NCBI RefSeq assembly: GCF_001514205.1
Contig: NZ_KQ948780.1
Coordinates: 1 to 64,000 of the forward strand
Origin: Streptomyces griseoruber
GTDB taxonomy: Bacteria > Actinomycetota > Actinomycetes > Streptomycetales > Streptomycetaceae
DNA: 64,000 bases
Direction: 5' to 3'
This document shows positions 57,906 to 64,000 of this stretch, piece by piece; positions within the stretch are counted from its first letter, which is position 1, and every line of letters begins with the position of its first letter. The position numbers were made by a program, and so were the translations under genes. The notes under the pieces were generated by a model, which worked only from the letters and a program-made list of their open reading frames with translations, did not search any database and was not told where the DNA came from.

Positions 57906-59132
57906 ATGGCCGAACACCCCGCCTACCCCGTAGGCCTCCGCCTCACCGGCCGCAGGGTCGTCGTCCTCGGCGCCGGCCAGGTCGCCCAGCGCCGCCTCCC
58001 CGCCCTCATCGCAGCAGGCGCGGACATCCACCTGGTGTCCCCCGAGGCAACCCCCTCCGTCGAAGCGATGGCGGACGCGGGCGAGCTCACCTGGCACCGG
58101 CGCCCCTACGCCGAAGGCGACCTCACGGACGCCTGGTACGCCCTGATCGCCACCAGCGACCACGCCGCCAACGAACGGGCCTCGGCCGAAGCCGAATCGC
58201 GCCGCGTGTGGTGCGTCCGCTCCGACGACGCCGACCGGGCGACCGCCTGGACCCCGGCCACCGGCACCAGCGAGGGGGTCACCGTCGCCGTACTCACCAC
58301 GGACGCCAAGGGCCGCGACCCCCGCCACACCGCCGCCATCCGGGACGCCGTCGTGGCGGGCCTGCGCGACGGCACGCTGGTCGCCCCCCACCACCGCACC
58401 CGCACCCCCGGCGTCGCCCTGGTCGGCGGTGGACCCGGCGACCCCGATCTGATCACGGTCCGCGGCCGCCGTCTCCTCGCCGAGGCCGACGTCGTCATCG
58501 CCGACCGCCTCGGCCCGCGCGACCTCCTCGCCGAACTCCCCCCGCATGTCGAGGTGATCGACGCGGCGAAGATCCCGTACGGCCGTTACATGGCCCAGGA
58601 GGCCATCAACAACGCGCTGATCGAGCACGCGAAGCAGGGCAAGTCGGTGGTCCGCCTCAAGGGCGGCGACCCGTACGTCTTCGGCCGCGGCATGGAGGAA
58701 CTCCAGGCGCTCGCCGAGGCGGGCATCCCCTGCACGGTCGTCCCCGGCATCTCCAGCTCCATCTCCGTCCCGGGCGCGGCCGGCATCCCGGTCACCCATC
58801 GCGGCGTGGCCCACGAGTTCACGGTCGTCAGCGGTCATGTGGCCCCCGACGACGAGCGCTCCCTGGTCGACTGGCCGTCCCTCGCCCGGCTCACCGGCAC
58901 CCTCGTGATCCTCATGGGCGTCGACAAGATCGGGAAGATCGCCGAGACGCTCGTCGCGCACGGCAAGCCGGCCGGCACACCCGTGGCCCTGGTCCAGGAG
59001 GGCACGACCGCCGCCCAGCGTCGCGTCGACGCGACCCTGGCGACGGTGGCCGAGACGGTGCGGACCCAGGAGGTCAAGCCGCCCGCGGTCATCGTGATCG
59101 GCGAGGTGGTCGCCGTGGGCCCGCGCGCCTAG
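57906..59132 (+). CDS. cobA: Uroporphyrinogen-III C-methyltransferase with siroheme-synthase N-domain
   Basis: 408 residues. The N-terminal part (about 5-160) is a precorrin-2 dehydrogenase-like Rossmann domain (VVVLGAGQVAQRRLPALIAA). From about 165 it is the SUMT methylase: LVGGGPGDPDLITVRGRRLL, VVRLKGGDPYVFGRGMEEL and PGISSSISVPGAAGIPVTHR. It methylates uroporphyrinogen III at C2 and C7 to precorrin-2, the branch point to cobalamin and siroheme. The layout is CysG-like, so the protein could also serve siroheme synthesis. It lies 152 bp after the BluB-CobT gene. Confidence 0.92.
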   Translation: MAEHPAYPVGLRLTGRRVVVLGAGQVAQRRLPALIAAGADIHLVSPEATPSVEAMADAGELTWHRRPYAEGDLTDAWYALIATSDHAANERASAEAESRRVWCVRSDDADRATAWTPATGTSEGVTVAVLTTDAKGRDPRHTAAIRDAVVAGLRDGTLVAPHHRTRTPGVALVGGGPGDPDLITVRGRRLLAEADVVIADRLGPRDLLAELPPHVEVIDAAKIPYGRYMAQEAINNALIEHAKQGKSVVRLKGGDPYVFGRGMEELQALAEAGIPCTVVPGISSSISVPGAAGIPVTHRGVAHEFTVVSGHVAPDDERSLVDWPSLARLTGTLVILMGVDKIGKIAETLVAHGKPAGTPVALVQEGTTAAQRRVDATLATVAETVRTQEVKPPAVIVIGEVVAVGPRA

Positions 59133-59239
59133 TCACCTCGGACCCGCGGACGCCGCCCGACCCTGCTTGGCGTAACCCCGGGTAACACAACCCGTTCACA
59201 GCCGTTGGCACCGCACCCAGGACAAGGCAGTATCACCCT

Positions 59240-60058
59240 GTGGCCGATCTCATCACCGTTGAGGACCCCGACGACCCGCGCCTGCGCGACTACACCGGCC
59301 TGACCGACGTCGAGCTGCGCCGCAAGCGCGAGCCCGCCGAGGGCCTGTTCATCGCGGAGGGCGAGAAGGTCATCAGACGGGCCAAGGACGCCGGGTACGA
59401 GATGCGCTCGATGCTGCTCTCCGCCAAGTGGGTCGACGTCATGCGCGATGTCATCGACGAGCTCCCGGCCCCGGTCTACGCCGTCAGCCCGGAGCTCGCC
59501 GAACGCGTCACCGGCTATCACGTGCACCGGGGCGCCCTCGCCTCCATGCAGCGCAAGCCGCTCCCGACGGCCGCCGAACTCCTCCAGACCGCACGCCGAG
59601 TCGTGATCATGGAATCCGTCAACGATCACACCAACATCGGCGCGATCTTCCGTTCGGCCGCGGCCCTCGGCATGGACGCGGTCCTGCTCTCCCCGGACTG
59701 CGCCGACCCCCTCTACCGGCGCAGCGTGAAGGTCTCGATGGGCGCGGTCTTCTCCGTGCCGTACGCCCGGCTCGACTCCTGGCCCAAGGGCCTGGACTCG
59801 GTCCGCGAGGCCGGCCTCACCCTCCTCGCCCTCACCCCGGACGAGAAGGCCCGCTCCCTCGACGAGGCCGCCCCGCACCGGATGGACAGGGTCGCCCTGA
59901 TGCTCGGCGCCGAAGGGGACGGCCTGTCCACCCAGGCCCTGGTCGCCGCCGACGAATGGGTCCGCATCCCCATGTCCCACGGCGTCGACTCCCTCAACGT
60001 GGGCGCGGCGGCCGCGGTCGCCTTCTACGCCGTGGCGACGGGCCGCCCGCGAACCTGA
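59240..60058 (+). CDS. SpoU/TrmH-family RNA methyltransferase
   Basis: 272 residues from GTG 59240. An L30e-like N-terminal domain (GLFIAEGEKVIRRAKDAGYE) precedes the SPOUT domain with motifs ESVNDHTNIGAIFRSAAALG, MLGAEGDGLS and IPMSHGVDSLNVGAAAAVAF. Target RNA unknown. TATCAC 59231-59236 just before the GTG suggests a leaderless transcript. It is not a close copy of the methylase at 2429. Confidence 0.9.
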   Translation: MADLITVEDPDDPRLRDYTGLTDVELRRKREPAEGLFIAEGEKVIRRAKDAGYEMRSMLLSAKWVDVMRDVIDELPAPVYAVSPELAERVTGYHVHRGALASMQRKPLPTAAELLQTARRVVIMESVNDHTNIGAIFRSAAALGMDAVLLSPDCADPLYRRSVKVSMGAVFSVPYARLDSWPKGLDSVREAGLTLLALTPDEKARSLDEAAPHRMDRVALMLGAEGDGLSTQALVAADEWVRIPMSHGVDSLNVGAAAAVAFYAVATGRPRT

Positions 60059-60069
60059 GGGGCCGGCCG

Positions 60070-61542
60070 TCAGTCCGCGCCGCCCCCGGGAACGTACCCC
60101 TGCGAGTGCGGTGGCTGATGCCGTACGACGCCGTCCTCGCCGCCGAGGCCTCGGGCCGGCCCCTGGCAGCCCTGGACGATGCCGATGCCCAGCGCGACCA
60201 GCAGCGTCACGACCACGAAGACGAACAGCCGCTGGCGCAGCAGGCGTGGATTGGCGGGCCGGCGACCGGTTCCCGTGTTCCTGGGTCCGGGCCGTCCGGC
60301 CCCGCTGCGCGGCGCGGGTCGGCTGCCGCTGCCGCTGCCGGCCGGACGACCGCCGCGCGAGGCGGGAGCGGGACGGCTTCCGGACCGTGCCGACGAGGCA
60401 CCACCGCCACCACCCCGGGAAGCGCTGCCGCCCCGTGAGGGAACTCCACCCCGAGAGGGAGCCGACCCCCGGGAGGGCACTCCACCCCGAGGCGGAGGCG
60501 TACCGGCCCCGCCCCCGGTGCCGGATCCCTGCCCGGTGCCGTGTCCCTGTCCGTGCCCCGACCCCTGTCCGTGCCCCGACCCCTGTCCCGCCCCGGTCCC
60601 GGGCGGGCCCGGCTGACGCAGGGTGCGCTCCGGGTAGCTGGAGTGGCTGAGCCGCCCGGTGGGCCGGTCCGCCTCCGCCGCTCTCGGTACGGGCGGCCGG
60701 GCGTCGCCCATCCCCTGGGCCTCGCGGGCGGCGATCTCCTTCAGCCGCAGCGAGAGATCGAGGGTGCTGGGCCGTTCCTCGGGGTCCTTGGCCAGGCAGG
60801 CCCGGATCAGTGGGGCCAGCGCGTCGGCCACGCCGTGCAGCTGGGGCTCCTCGTGCACCACGCGGTACAGCATCACCTCGGAACTGCCGTGCCCGAAGGG
60901 GGAGTCGGCCGTGGAGGCGTAGGCGAGCGTGGCGCCGAGCGAGAACACGTCCGTGGCCGGGGTGACGGCGGCCCCCCGCACCTGCTCGGGTGCGAGGAAG
61001 CCGGGGGAGCCGACGGCCGTACCGACATGGGTGAGCGTCGAGGCCCCCGTCGCCCAGGCGATGCCGAAGTCGATGATCCGCGGCCCCTTGGGGGACAGCA
61101 GGATGTTGGACGGCTTGAGATCCCGGTGGACGACCCCGGCCTCGTGGACGGCGACGAGCCCCTCCGACAGCGCGGCCCCGATCGCCGCCAGCTCGGCGGC
61201 GCCGACCGGCCCCTCGTCGTTGACCTTGTCGTGGAGGGAGGGCCCGGGAACGTACTGGGTGGCGAACCACGGCCGGTCGGCCTCGAGATCCGCGGCGACC
61301 AGGCGGGCGGTGCATCCGCCCCGGATCCGCCGGGCGGCCGACACCTCGCGCGCGAACCGCGAGCGGAACTCCTGGTCCTCCGCCAGATCGGGCCGGATCA
61401 CCTTCAGCGCGACGCGCTGCCCCTTCTTGTCGGAGCCCAGATAGACGACGCCCATCCCGCCCGCGCCGAGCCGTCGGTGAAGCCTGAACGAGCCGACGAC
61501 GCGCGGGTCCTCGCGCCTCAGGCGCATCATCGCCATGTTCAT
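60070..61542 (-). CDS. Membrane-tethered Ser/Thr protein kinase
   Basis: 490 residues. The N-terminal kinase domain (about 18-275) has GAGGMGVVYLG (P-loop), the Lys in VALKVIRPD, HRDLKPSNILL (catalytic loop), DFGIA and the APEQV segment, so it should be active. A linker of about 150 residues is extreme low complexity (GQGSGHGQGSGHGQG, then SRGG repeats). One membrane helix follows (LFVFVVVTLLVALGIGIV) with a short extracytoplasmic tail. No PASTA domains. The C-terminal tail has a Cys-Gln-Gly but no sensor fold. ATG 61542 was chosen for the GCGGGG upstream; 61572 would add ten residues. Confidence 0.9.
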   Translation of the reverse strand: MNMAMMRLRREDPRVVGSFRLHRRLGAGGMGVVYLGSDKKGQRVALKVIRPDLAEDQEFRSRFAREVSAARRIRGGCTARLVAADLEADRPWFATQYVPGPSLHDKVNDEGPVGAAELAAIGAALSEGLVAVHEAGVVHRDLKPSNILLSPKGPRIIDFGIAWATGASTLTHVGTAVGSPGFLAPEQVRGAAVTPATDVFSLGATLAYASTADSPFGHGSSEVMLYRVVHEEPQLHGVADALAPLIRACLAKDPEERPSTLDLSLRLKEIAAREAQGMGDARPPVPRAAEADRPTGRLSHSSYPERTLRQPGPPGTGAGQGSGHGQGSGHGQGHGTGQGSGTGGGAGTPPPRGGVPSRGSAPSRGGVPSRGGSASRGGGGGASSARSGSRPAPASRGGRPAGSGSGSRPAPRSGAGRPGPRNTGTGRRPANPRLLRQRLFVFVVVTLLVALGIGIVQGCQGPARGLGGEDGVVRHQPPHSQGYVPGGGAD

Positions 61543-61738
61543 CCCCGCTGCCCGGTCCGTGTGACGTGGCACAGCTTACGTTTCCACGGCCGTTCGCGCG
61601 CAGAGGCCGCGCCCTCCGGCCCCGATCGATTGTCAGTGCCGGGCGGAAGACTTGAAGACTGGTCAGAGAGCCTGGGAATAGGCACCTTTTGGCCGTGCTG
61701 TGACCTCAACCACCTGTCACAGAAGGGGGGTTGGATCC

Positions 61739-62014
61739 GTGCAGGGGGACCGGGCAGAGATGGTCGCGGACGCCGGTGACACGAGGCGCACCGATGAGGT
61801 GGTGGCCGGCCGGGCGGGCCGCGGAGGGGAGACGGTGGTCCGCCGAGGGGTGGTGGAAGTGAGCGAAGTCACGGAGACCGGGGAGAAACCGCCCTGCAGG
61901 GGGCACCCCCTCCGGGAAGACCCCGAGACCTGGGACCTCGTCTCCACCCAGGGGAGTACTCCCCAGCTCATGGCTCATCCTCCGGGAGGCCCGGCAATCG
62001 GTACGAGGGCATGA
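61739..62014 (+). CDS. Small hydrophilic protein, unrecognised
   Basis: 91 residues from GTG 61739, with AGAAGGGGGG eight bases upstream and TTGAAG 61652 / GAATAG 61676 as a possible promoter. The N-terminal part is charged and variable. The end (LREDPETWDLVSTQGSTPQL then MAHPPGGPAIGTRA) reads like a conserved protein end. Codon bias is moderate. No family recognised. Confidence 0.5.
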   Translation: MQGDRAEMVADAGDTRRTDEVVAGRAGRGGETVVRRGVVEVSEVTETGEKPPCRGHPLREDPETWDLVSTQGSTPQLMAHPPGGPAIGTRA

Positions 62015-62129
62015 CGTGCTCCGCCCGCCACACGCCTAGATTTGAGGTCAAGCGGCGGGTGCAGCACTCGTCCCCCGAGGTCAGACACCCGCCGCTGCCA
62101 GGACAACCAGGACGGTCAGGAGAGGGACC

Positions 62130-62309
62130 ATGGCCCACACGGCACCGCGCACGCAGTTCCGCACCCGCGCTCGCCGCACGGGCCGCCGCCACCCCTTGGT
62201 GGCGACACTGATGGCCCTTCCTCTGGCGGCTCTGCTCCTTCTCGTCTTCGACGGCTGGGAGACAGTGGCCACACAGGCGTCGTCCGTGGGTGTGATGCTG
62301 GGGCGCTGA
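62130..62309 (+). CDS. 59-residue membrane protein
   Basis: Reads MAHTAPRTQFRTRARRTGRR, then a membrane helix (VATLMALPLAALLLLVF) and a short tail DGWETVATQASSVGVMLGR. The N-terminus is strongly basic and so probably cytoplasmic. ATG 62130 follows GGAGAGGG. A strong hairpin lies 90 bp after the stop. No family recognised. Confidence 0.65.
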   Translation: MAHTAPRTQFRTRARRTGRRHPLVATLMALPLAALLLLVFDGWETVATQASSVGVMLGR

Positions 62310-62398
62310 GCGGCGACCCCAGGCCCGGAAGAGCGGTCCGGGCGGGGACATCCATCCATGAAACCCCGTGGGGACGGGGGTGCGGCGGACGGCAAAAA

Positions 62399-62430
62399 AT
62401 GCCGGCGCAGCTGGGGAGCTGCGCCGGCAT
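62399..62430. terminator. 14-bp hairpin with A/T tract on the minus side
   Basis: ATGCCGGCGCAGCT 62399-62412 pairs perfectly with AGCTGCGCCGGCAT 62417-62430. The left flank is AAAAAA (62394-62399), so the canonical U-tailed terminator reads on the minus strand. On the plus strand it still forms the stem that ends the 59-residue gene's transcript. Confidence 0.85.
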
Positions 62431-62519
62431 TGCTCTGCCCGGACTCCACCGGGGACACCACCGGACGCGACCCGCTGACTACGCTCACCACGAAGCCCCG
62501 TACCGCTCCAGGGAGCCCC

Positions 62520-63479
62520 GTGACCGCCACCCCCGTGACCCCCACCCGCTTGCTCGCCGCTCTCACCACCCGGGCCAAGGTCACGGCACACCCGCGCTCC
62601 CCCCACCGCTGCCCCTGCCCCTGCCCCGCAGGGACCCTCGCCGACCGTTCCGACGCCACCGTCGTACGCCACGCGGACACCGTCGTGAAGGCCCACGCCC
62701 CCACCACCCTCCCCGCCGACCTCGCCCCGCGCCTGGCCACCGCCACCCGCCACCCGGACCTGCTCCTCCCGCCGCTCGCCCCGGCCCCCGTCGCCCTGCA
62801 CGGCCGCCTCGTCACCTTCTGGCCCTACGGCACCCCCGTGGACCCGGACGACCCCGATGCCGCCCCCTGGGAAGCGGCCGCCACCCTCCTGGCCCGCCTC
62901 CACCGCACGCCCGCCCCGCCCGGCCTCCCGCCGATGCGAGGCCCGGCCAAGGCCGCCCAGGCCGTGGCCCGTCTCCAGGAGACCGTCCCGCCCGCCGCCG
63001 GCGCCCCCGTCCTCCGCGCCTGGTCCGCCCTCCCCGCCTGGGCCCGCGGCGAAGCCCCCATGCCCGACACCACCACCCTCTGCCACGGCGACCTCCACCT
63101 CGGCCAACTCGTCCGCCACCCCGCCCCCGACGGCGCCTGGCGCCTGATCGACGTGGACGACCTCGGCGTGGGAGTCCCCGCCTGGGACCTCGCCCGCCCC
63201 GCCGCCTGGTACGCCTGCGGCCTGCTGCCGCCCGACGAGTGGACCCGCTTCCTGAACGCCTACCGCACGGCCCACGGCCCGGCGGTCCCCGGGGACGGCG
63301 ACCCCTGGCCCGCGCTCGACGTCCCCGCCCGCGCCCTCACCGTCCAGACCGCCGCCCGCGCGGTGACGAAGGCCGCCGCCGAGGACCGGCCGCTGGACGA
63401 GATCGAGCAGTCCCTCGTCGACGCGTGTGCCCGAATGGGTTCGGTACCTCCGCAGTTGCCGTCAAGCTCCGCGAAGTAG
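62520..63479 (+). CDS. Aminoglycoside phosphotransferase-family protein
   Basis: 319 residues from GTG 62520, with CAGGGAG upstream; the open frame extends upstream through the hairpin, which rules out the longer start. The kinase core shows TLCHGDLHLGQLVRH (Brenner motif; the usual Asn is Gln here) and WRLIDVDDLGVGVPAWDLAR (metal-binding Asp). The cysteines in HRCPCPCPAGTL are unusual. Members phosphorylate small molecules or are inactive relatives; drug resistance cannot be inferred. Confidence 0.82.
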   Translation: MTATPVTPTRLLAALTTRAKVTAHPRSPHRCPCPCPAGTLADRSDATVVRHADTVVKAHAPTTLPADLAPRLATATRHPDLLLPPLAPAPVALHGRLVTFWPYGTPVDPDDPDAAPWEAAATLLARLHRTPAPPGLPPMRGPAKAAQAVARLQETVPPAAGAPVLRAWSALPAWARGEAPMPDTTTLCHGDLHLGQLVRHPAPDGAWRLIDVDDLGVGVPAWDLARPAAWYACGLLPPDEWTRFLNAYRTAHGPAVPGDGDPWPALDVPARALTVQTAARAVTKAAAEDRPLDEIEQSLVDACARMGSVPPQLPSSSAK

Positions 63480-63560
63480 GGTGCAACCGACCGCAGCCGG
63501 ACAGAGTCTGTCCTGGCGGTACGCGAAACAGGACCGACCGGCGAGGAGTTGAGCCGAATC

Positions 63561-63869
63561 ATGCAGTGCCCGAAGTGTCACGGACAGATGCAGACATACA
63601 ACCGCAATGGTGTCCAGATCGAACAGTGCGCCAACTGTCGGGGGATCTTCCTCGACTACGGCGAGCTGGAGGCGCTGACCCGTCTGGAGTCCCAGTGGAC
63701 CCAGCCGGCGCCCCCGCCGCCGGCCCCGCAGGCGTACCCGCCCGCGCCTCCCGCCCCGGCCTGGGGTGCCCCGCACGGCGGCCACGGCGGTCATGGCGGC
63801 CACGGTGGTGGGCACTACGGCGGCCACCACCGCCACAAGAGCTTCGGCCACATGCTGTTCTCCAGCTGA
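63561..63869 (+). CDS. TFIIB-type zinc-ribbon protein with His/Gly-rich tail
   Basis: 102 residues. MQCPKCHGQMQTYNRNGVQI then EQCANCRGIFLDYGELEAL forms a zf-TFIIB (PF13453) ribbon with CPKC and CANC ligands. A Pro/Ala linker leads to a tail of GGHGGHGGHGG and YGGHHRHKS that could bind extra metal. The role is unknown. GAGGAG at 63542-63547 is slightly far from ATG 63561. A terminator follows. Confidence 0.85.
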   Translation: MQCPKCHGQMQTYNRNGVQIEQCANCRGIFLDYGELEALTRLESQWTQPAPPPPAPQAYPPAPPAPAWGAPHGGHGGHGGHGGGHYGGHHRHKSFGHMLFSS

Positions 63870-63897
63870 GCCGGACACCCGAGCCGCACGCACGACG

Positions 63898-63930
63898 AAG
63901 CCCCCGGCCGTACGAGACGGCCGGGGGCTT
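63898..63930 (+). terminator. Terminator between the zinc-ribbon gene and tRNA-Val
   Basis: AAGCCCCCGGCCG 63898-63910 pairs with CGGCCGGGGGCTT 63918-63930, a perfect 13-bp stem. It can end both the plus-strand gene and the convergent tRNA transcript. Confidence 0.85.
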
Positions 63931-63939
63931 GTCGGTGTG

Positions 63940-64000
63940 TGGACGATACTGGGATTGAACCAGTGACCTCTTCCGTGTCAGGGAAGCGCTCTCCCGCTGA
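63940..64000 (-). tRNA. tRNA-Val(GAC), 5' end outside window
   Basis: The minus strand shows the D-arm region AGCGGGAGAGC, an anticodon arm CTTCC-CTGACAC-GGAAG with anticodon GAC, the T arm ACTGG-TTCAATC-CCAGT and the acceptor strand ATCGTCC followed by the discriminator A. CCA is not encoded. The 5' acceptor strand lies beyond the window edge. Confidence 0.9.

Noticed and set aside
62358..63479. Phosphotransferase as an antibiotic-resistance gene
   Set aside because: The fold is shared by many metabolic kinases, and an altered Brenner motif gives no support for drug modification.

Overview
The window is high-GC chromosomal DNA with strong G/C bias at third codon positions, GTG and TTG starts and several probable leaderless genes. 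The gene order infC-rpmI-rplT ... pheST ... argCJBDR ... argH ... metNIQ ... cobL-cobT-cobA is that of a Streptomyces chromosome core region, close to the SCO1600-SCO1550 neighbourhood of S. coelicolor as I remember it. No phage, insertion sequence with transposase, CRISPR array or antibiotic cluster is visible.

Layout. 1-8.2 kb: translation genes (a DUF1844 gene cut by the window edge, IF3, L35, L20, a SpoU-type rRNA methylase, a soluble PAS sensor kinase, pheS and pheT). 8.3-19 kb: regulators and small metabolic genes (SpoIIE-type PP2C phosphatase, NsdA-like regulator, a 169-bp palindromic element, Nudix hydrolase, 3-hydroxyacyl-CoA dehydrogenase, Tat-exported GHL10 glycoside hydrolase, an EamA exporter with a MocR regulator whose start codon overlaps it, and a coupled trio of small genes). 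19-23.7 kb: secreted GH51 arabinofuranosidase, an unrecognised protein and a two-domain SUKH protein. 23.8-28.6 kb: the arginine operon argCJBDR with an ARG box. 28.9-36.4 kb: a flavin-based extracytoplasmic electron-transfer island. 36.5-43.6 kb: a decayed haem peroxidase, a flavin-nucleotide-binding protein, a secreted protein built of two copies of an unknown domain, argH with a second ARG box, an aldo/keto reductase and a TetR/MFS efflux pair. 43.6-48 kb: PlsC, a glycerophosphodiester phosphodiesterase, a sigma-70-like factor, acetyltransferase and two membrane proteins. 48.1-51 kb: a Cys/Met-rich leader peptide followed by metNIQ. 51.2-59.1 kb: cobalamin genes (cobL, a BluB-CobT fusion with about 840 residues of disordered N-terminus, cobA/cysG-like). 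59.2-64 kb: an rRNA/tRNA methylase, a Ser/Thr kinase, small proteins, a phosphotransferase, a zinc-ribbon protein and the 3' part of a tRNA-Val(GAC).

How the genes work together. The most striking unit is the minus-strand operon at 34.1-28.9 kb: two paralogous haem/FAD/NAD(P)H transmembrane reductases, a one-domain and a three-domain FMN-binding protein carrying four covalent flavinylation motifs in total, and the ApbE flavin transferase. It diverges from an OmpR-type two-component system across a promoter holding symmetrical 11-bp-period repeats. The arrangement predicts electrons moving from cytosolic NAD(P)H through membrane haem to a chain of covalently bound flavins outside the membrane, under control of the adjacent sensor. 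Other points to check are the leader peptide before metNIQ, the infC gene that appears to start at ATC, and the EamA/MocR pair whose ATG codons overlap in a single CATG.
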